In this document: positions 41,793 through 50,996 of the stretch, piece by piece | Layout of the letters: every line of letters begins with the position of its first letter | How positions within the stretch are numbered: the stretch's first letter is position 1 | Source: Parabacteroides sp. | Lineage (GTDB): Bacteria; Bacteroidota; Bacteroidia; Bacteroidales; Tannerellaceae | Direction: 5' to 3' | Assembly (NCBI GenBank): GCA_022775005.1 | Contig: JALFJR010000028.1 | Coordinates: 1-64,000 of the forward strand | Length of the DNA: 64,000 bases | Made by a program: the position numbers and the translations under genes | Notes under the pieces: model-generated | The model's database searches: none | What the model was told of the DNA's origin: nothing | Seen by the model: the letters and a program-made list of their open reading frames with translations, nothing else

Positions 41793-42492
41793 TTGTAATG
41801 TCTTTCTTTTTCCAATAACGAATGAGGAAATAACCAAACAGCATACCGCCTAAATGGGCGAAGTGCGCTACATCATCACCACCAAAGCTGGCAACGCCCA
41901 TAAACAATTCTGCCAGACCATAGAAAATCACGAAATACTTGGCCTTGATAGGAATCGGCAGAAACATTAGATAGAGCGGCACGTCGGGGAAAAGCATGGC
42001 AAATGCTAACAAGATACCAAAGACGGCTCCCGAGGCTCCGATTGTCACAAAGAAATTCAAATACTCATGCTTTGTGATCACTCGCACACCATTCAAGTTG
42101 ATAAGATCTTGGCTGGCCAAGAGTACATCGCTTAAGTTATACATCCACACTAATTCTTGGATTAACCCAGCGCCTAATCCGGTCACTAAATAGAAGGTTA
42201 AATAACGCTTGGGCCCCCAGACATTCTCTAACACACGTCCAAACATATATACGGCAAACATATTGAAGAAAACATGGCCGAACGAACGTGTGTCGTGCAT
42301 GAACATGTAGCTGATGATCTGATAAGCCTTGAAATCTGTGGCACCAGGCACATGTAGTCCCAGCCAATCCACCAAGTCTATGCCAATCTTAGGTAGAGCT
42401 AAGCTGGCTACCCAGAAAAGCAAATTGATGATGATAAGATTTTTAGTCACCGGGGGGATGGTGCTCAAGAAACCCTCATTCGTCTGATTCAT
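41773..42492 (-). CDS. Rhomboid intramembrane serine protease
   Basis: A 239-residue membrane protein with the classic rhomboid layout: FGHVFFNMFAVYMFG (loop 1 and TM2), the active-site serine in TIGASGAVFGILLAF, and the histidine in FAHLGGMLFGYF. There are about six transmembrane helices and no soluble domain. It heads the operon rhomboid, rhomboid, EEP-family protein, with overlapping or near-touching genes. A minus-strand -7 box TACCTTTG is at 42519-42526. Substrates are unknown. Confidence 0.92.
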   Translation of the reverse strand: MNQTNEGFLSTIPPVTKNLIIINLLFWVASLALPKIGIDLVDWLGLHVPGATDFKAYQIISYMFMHDTRSFGHVFFNMFAVYMFGRVLENVWGPKRYLTFYLVTGLGAGLIQELVWMYNLSDVLLASQDLINLNGVRVITKHEYLNFFVTIGASGAVFGILLAFAMLFPDVPLYLMFLPIPIKAKYFVIFYGLAELFMGVASFGGDDVAHFAHLGGMLFGYFLIRYWKKKDITNGRYYY

Positions 42493-42672
42493 TTGATCTA
42501 TTTATATAATTAGTTTGGCAAAGGTAGCGATATTTGTGTGTAAGCCCTATCGTTTTGTGCTAAAACATGCTCATTGCTTCAAAAAAACAACTAATGCGAA
42601 TCGGGCAGGCTTACCCCGTTTTTTTTATGTACCTTTGCGCCCAAACGAATAAACATCCTATAAAGATATATT

Positions 42673-44466
42673 ATGGTCATCGAACAACAGATTACCAAGG
42701 CTATCATAGCCGGAATCAAAGAGCTGTATGGCGCTGATGTGACCGCCAATCAGGTACAGTTGCAAAAAACAAAGAAGGAGTTTAAAGGGCATTTGACATT
42801 GGTTGTGTTTCCCTTCCTTCGTCAGTCGAAGAAATCACCAGAGCAGACAGCCCAGGAGTTAGGTGCATATTTGGTAGAGCACGAGTCGGCTGTCGCTGAG
42901 TTTAACGTGATCAAAGGTTTCTTGAACCTTACTGTGGCATCCGCTTGCTGGATTGACCTGCTCAATAGCATCGCTGCACAGCCCGCTTATGGGTTGACAC
43001 CGGTCACGGAGGAGTCACCCCTGATCATGATTGAGTATTCTTCTCCTAATACAAACAAACCGTTGCATTTGGGCCATGTGCGTAACAACCTCTTGGGGTA
43101 TAGCTTATCTAAGATTCTGTACGCCAATGGTAACCGAATTGTGAAGACTAATATTGTCAACGACCGAGGTATCCATATCTGTAAGTCTATGCTGGCTTGG
43201 CAGAAGTGGGGCAATGGGGCCACACCCGAGTCAACGGGTAAGAAGGGTGACCATTTGATCGGTGATTTCTATGTGCTCTTCAGCAACAAGTTGAAAGAGG
43301 AGACCCAAGCTTTGGAGGCACAGGGGCTGAGCAAAGAGGAAGCGGAGGCTAAGTCACCCTTGATGGCTGAGGCACGTGAGATGTTGCGCAAATGGGAGGC
43401 TGGCGATCCGGAGGTACGTGCCCTTTGGGAGACGATGAATAGCTGGGTATATGCCGGTTTTGACGAGACTTATAAGATGATGGGTGTCGATTTCGACAAG
43501 ATCTACTACGAGTCACAGACCTACCTGGAAGGTAAGTCTAAGGTATTGGAAGGTTTGGAGAAGGGCATCTTCTACCGTCGGGAGGATGGCTCGGTATGGG
43601 CTGACCTGACGAAAGATGGCCTGGACGAGAAGCTGTTGCTCCGTCAGGATGGTACCTCTGTCTATATGACGCAGGATATTGGTACGGCCAAGTTGCGTTT
43701 CGACGATTACCCCATTAACAAGATGATCTATGTCGTGGGCAACGAGCAGAACTATCACTTCCAGGTGCTCTCTATCTTGTTGGATAAGTTGGGATTCGCC
43801 TTTGGTAAGGGCTTGGTACACTTCTCTTACGGTATGGTGGAGCTGCCCGAGGGTAAGATGAAGAGCCGTGAGGGTACTGTGGTGGATGCCGATGACTTGA
43901 TGGCAGAGATGATCCAGACCGCTCGTGAGACCTCTCAGGAGTTGGGTAAATTGGATGAAATGACGACCGAGGAGGCTGAAGAGATCGCACGCATGGTTGG
44001 CCTGGGTGCCTTGAAGTATTTCATCCTCAAGGTGGATCCGCGTAAGAACATGACCTTCAACCCGAAGGAGTCTATCGACTTCAATGGCAACACCGGGCCT
44101 TTTATTCAATATACCTATGCCCGCATTCGTTCGGTATTGCGTAAGGCAGCTGAGCAGGGTATTGCGGTTCCGGAGCAGTTGCCACTTGACTTCACGATCT
44201 CGGAGAAGGAAGAGAACTTGATCCAGTTGATTGCTGACTATGCGGCTACGGTGAAGGAGGCCGGTAAGTTGTATAGCCCGGCTTGCATCGCCAACTACAC
44301 CTATGACTTGGTGAAGGAGTACAACCAGTTCTATCATGACCTCTCCATCTTGCGTGAGGAAGATGAGCGTTTGAAGCTGTTCCGTTTGGTGCTCTCTGCG
44401 AACGTGGCGAAGGTGGTGAAGTCTGCGATGTCATTGTTGGGTATTGAGGTACCCGAGCGGATGTAA
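42673..44466 (+). CDS. argS: Arginine--tRNA ligase ArgS
   Basis: A 597-residue class Ia synthetase that charges tRNA-Arg. The N-terminal additional domain (about residues 1-110) precedes the HIGH-like motif HLGHVRNN in SSPNTNKPLHLGHVRN. The KMSKS-equivalent is the degenerate KMKSREG, as is common for ArgS. The C-terminal DALR anticodon-binding domain (YTYARIRSVLRKA, and PACIANYTYDLVKEYNQFYH) is complete. A -7 box TACCTTTG lies at 42630-42637. The gene ends 60 bp before a strong bidirectional hairpin. Confidence 0.97.
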   Translation: MVIEQQITKAIIAGIKELYGADVTANQVQLQKTKKEFKGHLTLVVFPFLRQSKKSPEQTAQELGAYLVEHESAVAEFNVIKGFLNLTVASACWIDLLNSIAAQPAYGLTPVTEESPLIMIEYSSPNTNKPLHLGHVRNNLLGYSLSKILYANGNRIVKTNIVNDRGIHICKSMLAWQKWGNGATPESTGKKGDHLIGDFYVLFSNKLKEETQALEAQGLSKEEAEAKSPLMAEAREMLRKWEAGDPEVRALWETMNSWVYAGFDETYKMMGVDFDKIYYESQTYLEGKSKVLEGLEKGIFYRREDGSVWADLTKDGLDEKLLLRQDGTSVYMTQDIGTAKLRFDDYPINKMIYVVGNEQNYHFQVLSILLDKLGFAFGKGLVHFSYGMVELPEGKMKSREGTVVDADDLMAEMIQTARETSQELGKLDEMTTEEAEEIARMVGLGALKYFILKVDPRKNMTFNPKESIDFNGNTGPFIQYTYARIRSVLRKAAEQGIAVPEQLPLDFTISEKEENLIQLIADYAATVKEAGKLYSPACIANYTYDLVKEYNQFYHDLSILREEDERLKLFRLVLSANVAKVVKSAMSLLGIEVPERM

Positions 44467-44525
44467 TCCACATCTCTCGCGCGCGAACATATAATTATAC
44501 AGGACTTATAGACTTCCTATAAAGA

Positions 44526-44562
44526 ACAAAGCCGGTGCTCCTCGAACGAGCATCGGCTTTGT
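44526..44562. terminator. Terminator between argS and the convergent sugar isomerase gene
   Basis: A 15-bp stem (44526-44540 with 44548-44562, one G-U pair) encloses a 7-nt loop. It lies between convergent genes and may serve both. Confidence 0.8.
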
Positions 44563-44583
44563 CACTCTTAGAAAAAGTATAGT

Positions 44584-45678
44584 TTACATCAAAATCTGTC
44601 TGGCATACTTCACGCAGGTACCTACCTCTTTCACGCTGTTGGACCAAGGCTTGATCTCATACTCCAACTCAATGTCGCAGTAGATCGGCCATTTCTCTTG
44701 CTGCACCAAATGGAGCACATCAGCGATCGGCATCTCTCCTTGTCCCCATACCTGGTTGGTGTTGGGTGTATCACCGGTCTTCGGACCCGTCTTGTCTTTC
44801 AAGTGGATGCTATAAATCCGATCGTGATACTTCTTGATCATCTCGTTCGGGTGGATACCCGTAGAGCCAAAGAAGTGACCTGCGTCGAAGTTTAGCATGA
44901 TTGCTGGGGAAACGGCTAAGATTGGATCGCAGCTGAATCCCTCCTCCGCATATTGCATGTGGTTATGGAAAGCCAACTTGACCCCATGCTTCTCGGCAAA
45001 AGGTGCTGCACGTTTCGCGGTCTCCAAATTGATCTCGTCAGTCACGGCACCCGCACCCATCGCTTTCGCTACCTTGAAGGCATAGTCTAACTCCTCGTCC
45101 GATTTCATGCGTGAGGGCTCCATCTTCACGATATGGACGCTGATACCTGCGTCAGCCAACTTTTGGCGGGCAGCCTCTACCTTCGACATATCCAAGCTTA
45201 AACGCCAAGCCTTAATATCCTCGTTGTATTTGTCGATCTCTGCCTGCTGCTCAGGCGTGAATTTCGGCATCTGCATGCGTGGAGCAGGTTTCTCGCCGGG
45301 TTTCGGAGCCGGTTGAGCCGCTCTGATCTGTGCGAAGATCTTCATCGTTGGGTTTTCAGGTGCGCCCAGTGAGGCCTCCAAGTCACTGCCCATTAGCTCG
45401 ATGGAGCTGAGGTTTGCCTCTTGGCAATACTTGATGATGTTGTCTAACCCACCGGGAAGACCACGGAAACTATAGGTGATTGCACCAATCTGCACACCAC
45501 CGAATTTTGAGCAGACTTGACCTGCTGCTGGAGTTGAGCTTGTTGGAAGAGGAGCCTGCTCTGCGCTGCCTGCGCAGGAGAAGGCAGATGGGAGGAATGT
45601 GGCAGCTGCCAATGCGGCTACCGATCTCCCTATGAAGGTACGACGGGATTGTCCCTGTATATTTTCTTTCTGGTTCAT
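44584..45678 (-). CDS. Exported sugar phosphate isomerase/epimerase-like TIM-barrel protein
   Basis: A 364-residue protein with a twin-arginine signal SRRTFIGRSVAALAAATFL that ends in AFSC, so it may be a Tat-exported lipoprotein. The mature part is an AP-endonuclease-2/xylose-isomerase-type barrel: IGAITYSFRGLPGG, SSIELMGSDLEAS with a metal glutamate, LAFHNHMQYA, NFDAGHFFGST and CDIELEYE. The metal-binding residues look intact. It follows a Tat-exported Gfo/Idh/MocA oxidoreductase by 34-94 bp depending on start. This pairing resembles the periplasmic 3-keto-sugar glycoside pathway described in Bacteroides, which is inference. An alternative start at 45738 adds 20 residues. Confidence 0.82.
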   Translation of the reverse strand: MNQKENIQGQSRRTFIGRSVAALAAATFLPSAFSCAGSAEQAPLPTSSTPAAGQVCSKFGGVQIGAITYSFRGLPGGLDNIIKYCQEANLSSIELMGSDLEASLGAPENPTMKIFAQIRAAQPAPKPGEKPAPRMQMPKFTPEQQAEIDKYNEDIKAWRLSLDMSKVEAARQKLADAGISVHIVKMEPSRMKSDEELDYAFKVAKAMGAGAVTDEINLETAKRAAPFAEKHGVKLAFHNHMQYAEEGFSCDPILAVSPAIMLNFDAGHFFGSTGIHPNEMIKKYHDRIYSIHLKDKTGPKTGDTPNTNQVWGQGEMPIADVLHLVQQEKWPIYCDIELEYEIKPWSNSVKEVGTCVKYARQILM

Positions 45679-45772
45679 CTTGTTTCTCTTCTTTTGAATT
45701 ACCTTTTGTTCGATATTTGTTAGTTGGTTCTTACTCATAAATTGTTCTTCCTCAAAGAAAGGCGACCTTTAG

Positions 45773-47251
45773 TTACAATGTCCAGCCTTTACGATACTCG
45801 TAGTGGAAGTAGTCGTTGGCCTCCGGACAGTTGGTAATCTTCATGTTCGCTGCGTCATATTCCAACGTGATGTCAAGCTGTTGTGCGGCAACGGCGATGT
45901 TGGTCAGCAACATGATCTCGTTCAACTTGGAAGAGATCTCGAAATCGTTGGCGGCCTTGCGTCCCTCCTTGATCGCTTCGATGAAATCCACGTAGATGTT
46001 GCTTGGGCGTTTCAAAGTTGGGGCAGGGGCAACGAAATCAGGGCGTTCCGGGATCAACTCCGGTTTCGCACCGTGTGTGCCATGCATGATCATACCCTTG
46101 TCACCGATATACAAAGCCTCTCGCAACTGACGACCGGGCTCCAGCTCAGCGGGACGTGCCGGTTTCAAACCACCATCGCTCCAAGTCACCTTCACCGGCG
46201 GCATATTGCCACGAGCAGGGAACTCATAAGTCACGCTTTCAGCCTGAGGCAGGTAGTCTTTGTTAAATGGGGTAGAGGTAGCTTGGATCTTTGTCGGCAT
46301 GCCCAAGTTGAGTGCCCAGATAGGAGCGTCGAACGTATGCGCACCCATGTCACCCATCGCACCTGTTCCGTAATCCCACAAACCACGCCATGCGAAGTGC
46401 AGGATGTCAGGATGGTAAGCCTTCTCGGGAGCCGGGCCCAACCATACGTCATAATTCAAGTGCTTAGGTACCTCTACACCAGCGGGACGGTCGAAATAGC
46501 CCTGACGCCACATGGGGCGGTTGGTCCACAAGTGAACCTCACGTACATCTCCAATCACACCCCCTTGGATCCACTCCACGGTTTGCATGGTACCCTCTAT
46601 ATTGTGTCCTTGGTTACCCATTTGAGTCACCACACCCGTTTCCTTCGCCAAGTCGCGTAAGAAGCGAGTCTCGTAGATGGTCTTTGCCATTGGTTTCTCT
46701 ACGAAAACATGCTTGCCTGCTCGCATCGCATAAGCCGCGATCACGGCGTGCGTATGGTCAGGCGTACCGATCAAAACGGCATCGATCTCCTTCTCCTTGT
46801 CGATCATCTCACGGAAGTCGGTGTATTTCTTAGCTTTCGGATAGCCCGCCAAGATATGTCCAGAATACTCGTGATCCACGTCGCAGAGTGCATAGATATT
46901 GGCGTGTTTAATCACTTTTTTCTCTGCGTCACCCATCTGAACCACATTGTCAGAAGCGCGGCGTTCCCGTCTGGGCGGCTGGATTCCCATGTATCTTTGC
47001 ATGAGCATACCGCCACCACCGAAGGCTTTGCGTTTGATGGGCACATCCGGTGTAGCGATATTCTGAATATCTCCACCACCTTGGCTGCCGACACCAATGC
47101 CTGCTAAGTTGACCATATCACTCGGTGCGGTGTAACCCGGACCACCCAGAACGGAACGCGGTACAATTGTAAAAGCGGTTGTTGCTGCCATTGTACCCAA
47201 GAACTCACGTCTTGTGAAGTTCATGCTGCTTTTGTTTGTTGTACTCTTCAT
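45773..47251 (-). CDS. Tat-exported Gfo/Idh/MocA-family oxidoreductase
   Basis: A 492-residue NAD(P)-dependent sugar oxidoreductase. The N terminus has the twin-arginine motif TRREFLGTMAATTAFTIVPRS. The Rossmann fold starts at GIGVGSQGGGD. The family motif EKPMAK, with its catalytic-region lysine, is at about residues 185-190, and the C-terminal beta-sheet domain starts near WLGPAPEKAYHP. Export in folded form with bound cofactor is typical for this subgroup. It is the first gene of a two-gene operon with a TIM-barrel protein. An ATG at 47224 (MNFTRREF) is an alternative start. A palindrome (47375-47391) just upstream of its -7 box TACATTTG (47346-47353) may be an operator. Confidence 0.9.
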   Translation of the reverse strand: MKSTTNKSSMNFTRREFLGTMAATTAFTIVPRSVLGGPGYTAPSDMVNLAGIGVGSQGGGDIQNIATPDVPIKRKAFGGGGMLMQRYMGIQPPRRERRASDNVVQMGDAEKKVIKHANIYALCDVDHEYSGHILAGYPKAKKYTDFREMIDKEKEIDAVLIGTPDHTHAVIAAYAMRAGKHVFVEKPMAKTIYETRFLRDLAKETGVVTQMGNQGHNIEGTMQTVEWIQGGVIGDVREVHLWTNRPMWRQGYFDRPAGVEVPKHLNYDVWLGPAPEKAYHPDILHFAWRGLWDYGTGAMGDMGAHTFDAPIWALNLGMPTKIQATSTPFNKDYLPQAESVTYEFPARGNMPPVKVTWSDGGLKPARPAELEPGRQLREALYIGDKGMIMHGTHGAKPELIPERPDFVAPAPTLKRPSNIYVDFIEAIKEGRKAANDFEISSKLNEIMLLTNIAVAAQQLDITLEYDAANMKITNCPEANDYFHYEYRKGWTL

Positions 47252-47659
47252 GGAACTTGCAATTTAAAGTTTCACTTAAAAACATATATAGATTAAAACA
47301 CAACTTTGTTATTAGTATTCTTTTCCCATCCGGGAAATCTGAACGCAAATGTAAAGAGGGACCATAAACTGGCAGTTAAGTGGCACTTAACAGAGGGCAA
47401 ATAATAGGCTAATTTAGGACTAATAGGTCTCTGGAGAATATTTAATAGATTGATAAACAGTGATAAAAATATAAGTGTTAAATTAAATGAAGATTGATTA
47501 TAGGGGATCTGTTTTCTCTTTATGGATGTGGCTGCAATGTTTTTCATTCTTCATCAGAACAACCTTTTTAAATGTTCTAATTGCGTTTTTGAAAAGGCGT
47601 AGTGGACAGCTACTGGATTTTATGTATATTTGTTCCCCGTAATTCGATTTTCTAAGGCA
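47252..47659. other. AT-rich divergent intergenic region
   Basis: These ~400 bp separate the Gfo/Idh/MocA operon from glsA. They hold a minus-strand -7 box (47346-47353), the 17-bp palindrome at 47375-47391 and the glsA -7 box (47625-47632). An 84-codon minus frame at 47293-47547 covers the promoter and has no family features; it is not called. Confidence 0.7.
47375..47391. promoter_or_regulatory. Palindrome GTTAAGTG-G-CACTTAAC, candidate operator
   Basis: A perfect 8-bp inverted repeat around one base. It lies 21 bp upstream of the -7 box of the oxidoreductase operon, over its expected -33 position, where a repressor would block the polymerase. Confidence 0.5.
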
Positions 47660-48475
47660 ATGGATAGCTTGGCAAAAATTGACATCAAGGCTGTATTAGA
47701 ACAGAAAGCACCTAAAGTGGCCCATCGGGTACCCGATTGGTTGATTGCCTATTTAGCAAAAACCATACATCAAACGGAGCTGAATGAGATCCTGAGCCGC
47801 TACCATGATCAACAGGGCGTTGATTTCATGCGTAGTATGATAGACTATTTTGATCTACATTTCGAGCTGATCCATCCGGAACGTATTCCTCAAGAAGGGC
47901 GTTTTATCTTTGCTTCCAACCATCCGTTAGGGGGATTAGATGGCATTTGTCTGTCAGTACTCATCGGAAATCTTTTCCGGGATAAGATTTATTATTTGGT
48001 GAATGACTTGCTGTTGCATATTCCTAATTTGCGCAAGATCTTTGTCCCAATTAACAAGCATGGGGCGCAAAGTCGAGAAGCTGCTATCCAGATGGAACAA
48101 GCTTATGCCTCTGATCATCAGATTATCACTTTCCCTGCTGGACTCTGCTCGCGCAAGATCAAGGGGAAGATTCAAGACTTGGATTGGAAGAAATCGTTTA
48201 TACAGAAAGCTGTCTCCTATCAGAGAGACATCATACCGATCTATTTCGATGGACGGAACTCCCATTTTTTCTACAATTTCGCACGCATTCGCAAGGCTTT
48301 GGGAATACGTATGAATTATGAGATGATCTATCTCCCCGGTGAGATGTTCAAGAGTAAACACAGTACATTCCGCGTCTATTTCGGCGAGCCTATCCCTTGG
48401 CAAACATTTGGCAAGCAACACACGCCAGCCGAATGGGCAAACTGGGTTAGAGAGATCGCCTATAACTTAAAGTAA
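47660..48475 (+). CDS. glsA: Lysophospholipid-type O-acyltransferase, GlsA-like (glycine lipid synthesis)
   Basis: A 271-residue PlsC-fold acyltransferase. The catalytic histidine lies in SNHPLGGLDG, an H-x5-D spacing as in the OlsA/GlsA subgroup rather than the H-x4-D of standard PlsC. FPAGLCSRKIKG is the phosphate/acceptor loop. It should be membrane-associated on the cytoplasmic side. In Bacteroides thetaiotaomicron, a matching pair with the next gene (GlsB) makes glycine lipids: GlsB N-acylates glycine and GlsA adds the second acyl chain. The ATG at 47660 is chosen because the TTG at 47630 lies on the -7 box TATATTTG (47625-47632). There are 7 bp to glsB. Confidence 0.82.
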   Translation: MDSLAKIDIKAVLEQKAPKVAHRVPDWLIAYLAKTIHQTELNEILSRYHDQQGVDFMRSMIDYFDLHFELIHPERIPQEGRFIFASNHPLGGLDGICLSVLIGNLFRDKIYYLVNDLLLHIPNLRKIFVPINKHGAQSREAAIQMEQAYASDHQIITFPAGLCSRKIKGKIQDLDWKKSFIQKAVSYQRDIIPIYFDGRNSHFFYNFARIRKALGIRMNYEMIYLPGEMFKSKHSTFRVYFGEPIPWQTFGKQHTPAEWANWVREIAYNLK

Positions 48476-48482
48476 TACACGA

Positions 48483-49463
48483 ATGGACAAACAAGAGATT
48501 ATCCCACCCGTTGAGCGAGCCTTGCTCAAAGCTGAGCTGACACCGGAAAAGCGGCTTCGCAGTACCAACAAGTCGAGTAATGAAATTTATATCGTGACGG
48601 CTTTTGACTCTCCGCATGTAATGCAGGAGATCGGACGTTTGCGGGAGATTGCTTTCAGCTATTACGGTGGAGGAACGGGGAAATCCGCTGACATAGATGA
48701 GTTTGACACGATGGAGAACGCTTATCGACAGTTGATCGTATGGAGCCCGGAGGAGGAGCAGATCTTGGGTGGCTATCGTTTCCTGTGCGGATCAGACGTG
48801 CGCTTCGATACCCAAGGCAAACCGATCCTGGCGACAGCGCATCTGTTTGACTTCTCCGAGCGATTCATCAAGGAGATCATGCCCTACACCGTGGAACTGG
48901 GACGTTCGTTTGTCAGCCTGGATTATCAATCCACCCGCTCGAAGGCGAAGGGGCTTTTCATTTTAGACAACCTATGGGATGGGTTAGGCGCACTTTCGGT
49001 GATCGATCCCAAACTGCGCTACTATTTCGGCAAAGTGACGATGTATAACACCTATCATCAGGGGGCCCGCGATCTGATTCTCTATTTCCTGACCCGTCAT
49101 TTCCCAGACCCCGAACAGCTGATCCGACCGATAGAGCCATTGCGCACGCAGATTGACGAGGCACGCATGAAAGCGATTTTCCACTATGATAACTTCAAGG
49201 ATAACTATAAGGTACTCAACCAAGAGGTGCGCAAATTGGGCTTCAATGTGCCGCCCTTGGTCAATGCCTACATGAGCCTCTCACCCAAGATGCGTGTGTT
49301 TGGCACCGCGATCAATCACGAGTTTGGCGAAGTGGAGGAAACCGGTATTCTTATCGCTATCGACGAGATCTTGGAGGATAAGAAGAAAAGGCATGTCGAG
49401 AGCTACCTGCAAGAGGAGTACAAGTCAGTGGAACTGATCCACAAAAACGACATTGAGCCTTAA
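48483..49463 (+). CDS. glsB: N-acyltransferase GlsB-like (N-acylglycine synthesis)
   Basis: A 326-residue GNAT-related acyltransferase of the hemolysin/OlsB type. Central motifs include REIAFSYYGGGTGKSADIDEFD, GGYRFLCGSDV and VELGRSFVSLDYQ, which correspond to the acyl-ACP and acceptor regions. Homologues in Bacteroides transfer a 3-hydroxyacyl chain to glycine, giving commendamide and, with GlsA, glycine lipids. The substrate assignment rests on this homology and on the tight pairing with glsA. The cls gene follows 96 bp later on the same strand, so a membrane-lipid locus is likely. Confidence 0.83.
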   Translation: MDKQEIIPPVERALLKAELTPEKRLRSTNKSSNEIYIVTAFDSPHVMQEIGRLREIAFSYYGGGTGKSADIDEFDTMENAYRQLIVWSPEEEQILGGYRFLCGSDVRFDTQGKPILATAHLFDFSERFIKEIMPYTVELGRSFVSLDYQSTRSKAKGLFILDNLWDGLGALSVIDPKLRYYFGKVTMYNTYHQGARDLILYFLTRHFPDPEQLIRPIEPLRTQIDEARMKAIFHYDNFKDNYKVLNQEVRKLGFNVPPLVNAYMSLSPKMRVFGTAINHEFGEVEETGILIAIDEILEDKKKRHVESYLQEEYKSVELIHKNDIEP

Positions 49464-49559
49464 GGATAAGGGCTTTTAGCAAAACCTTTTTGGCGAGAGA
49501 AATGTTAGAAGATTAGGCAGGCGTTAAGCAACGTACGCCATAAAAGAGAAAAAGCGGCC

Positions 49560-50996
49560 ATGTTTGCTTCTGACCATAGCGAATGGATATTGAGTTCGAT
49601 ACTGATCCTATTATACAGTATCACCATCATAGGATTGGTATTGGTCATCATTGCGGAAAACAGAAACCCGCTGAAGACAATCCCTTGGGTAACTGTCTTG
49701 CTCTTGGCTCCCGGTGTGGGATTGCTTTTCTATTTCTTCTTTGGCCAAGACAACCGCAAGCAACGCATCATCTCGCGCCGCATCTATAAGCGGATTATGA
49801 AGAAAACGCAGGAAGGCAAGCTGCCGCAAGACAGTTGTAAGGTGCCTTTTCCCTATCGTCCTTTAGCTACGCTGCTGACAAATAGTAATCAGTCCTCTCT
49901 TCTATATGGTACCGATATTAAGGTATTTACTAGTGGGTTCGATAAGTTTAAGGCTCTTTTAAAGGCATTGCGGCAGGCGCAACATCATATCCACCTGCAA
50001 TATTACATCTTCAATGATGATGAGATCGGCAACCAGGTAAGGGAAATCTTGATTGCGAAGGCTAAAGCAGGTGTGGAGGTACGTGTTCTTTATGATGATG
50101 TGGGTTGCTGGAATGTGAAGAAACGCTTCTTCCGAGAAATGAAGGAGGCCGGCGTGGAGGTCTATGCATTTTTGCGTGTCGCTTTCCCCATTTTCACCAG
50201 TAAAGTGAACTACCGTAATCACCGTAAGATTGTGGTCGTGGATGGAAAGATTGGCTTTATGGGTGGAATGAATATTGCCGACCGTTATGAAAAAGGAGTT
50301 AAATGGGGTGTATGGCGTGATTCGCATTTCCAATTTATAGGCAAGGGTGTACATGGTTTACAATCAGCATTTCTCATCGATTGGTATGTCATGAGCAAGA
50401 AGTTAGTTCATGGTAAAGCTTACTATCCCAAGGTGCCGGTTTACAGTGACAATATTCTTCAATTGGCGACAAGCGGACCGGTTGGACAATGGCGTATTCT
50501 ACTGCAAGCCACAACCTTTGTCATTGCTAATGCAAAACGCTACATCTATATTCAGACTCCTTACTTCCTGCCGACCGAAGGTCTGCATCAGGCCCTTCAG
50601 ACAGCGGCGTTAGGAGGGGTGGATGTGCGTTTGATGTTACCCAAGCGATCGGATACCCGGACAGTCAATATGGCCAGCCATTCTTTTGTAGACGCTATGG
50701 TGAAAGCGGGTGTTAAGGTCTATTTCTACAAACCGGGCTTCCTCCATGCAAAGCTGATTGTCAGTGATGACGCAATCGCCTGCATTGGTTCAGCCAACAT
50801 GGACTTTCGTAGTTTTGAACACAATTTCGAGATCAATGCTTTTGTCTATCAACCTGCTTTCGCTATCCAGATGCGTCATATCTTTATGCATGATATGGAT
50901 CGGTGTGAGAAACTCATTCCCAACCGTTGGCTGAAACGTTCGTTGAAACAAAGGTTGGCTGAATCGTTTATGCGTTTGTTCTCTCCACTGTTGTAG
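49560..50996 (+). CDS. cls: Cardiolipin synthase
   Basis: A 478-residue phospholipase-D superfamily protein. Two N-terminal transmembrane helices (ILLYSITIIGLVLVII, VTVLLLAPGVGLLFYFFFG) anchor it. Two HKD motifs follow: NHRKIVVVDG (about residues 220-229) and LHAKLIVSDD (about 395-404), each with the trailing Gly/Asn pattern (FMGGMN, IGSANMD). It condenses two phosphatidylglycerols (or PG with another phospholipid) into cardiolipin at the inner membrane. Its 3' end overlaps the convergent rsmD gene by 29 bp. It lies behind the glycine-lipid genes. Confidence 0.94.
   Translation: MFASDHSEWILSSILILLYSITIIGLVLVIIAENRNPLKTIPWVTVLLLAPGVGLLFYFFFGQDNRKQRIISRRIYKRIMKKTQEGKLPQDSCKVPFPYRPLATLLTNSNQSSLLYGTDIKVFTSGFDKFKALLKALRQAQHHIHLQYYIFNDDEIGNQVREILIAKAKAGVEVRVLYDDVGCWNVKKRFFREMKEAGVEVYAFLRVAFPIFTSKVNYRNHRKIVVVDGKIGFMGGMNIADRYEKGVKWGVWRDSHFQFIGKGVHGLQSAFLIDWYVMSKKLVHGKAYYPKVPVYSDNILQLATSGPVGQWRILLQATTFVIANAKRYIYIQTPYFLPTEGLHQALQTAALGGVDVRLMLPKRSDTRTVNMASHSFVDAMVKAGVKVYFYKPGFLHAKLIVSDDAIACIGSANMDFRSFEHNFEINAFVYQPAFAIQMRHIFMHDMDRCEKLIPNRWLKRSLKQRLAESFMRLFSPLL

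Noticed and set aside
47293..47547. 84-codon minus-strand frame
   Set aside because: It lies over the promoter and palindrome of the oxidoreductase operon, is AT-rich, and looks like translated non-coding DNA.
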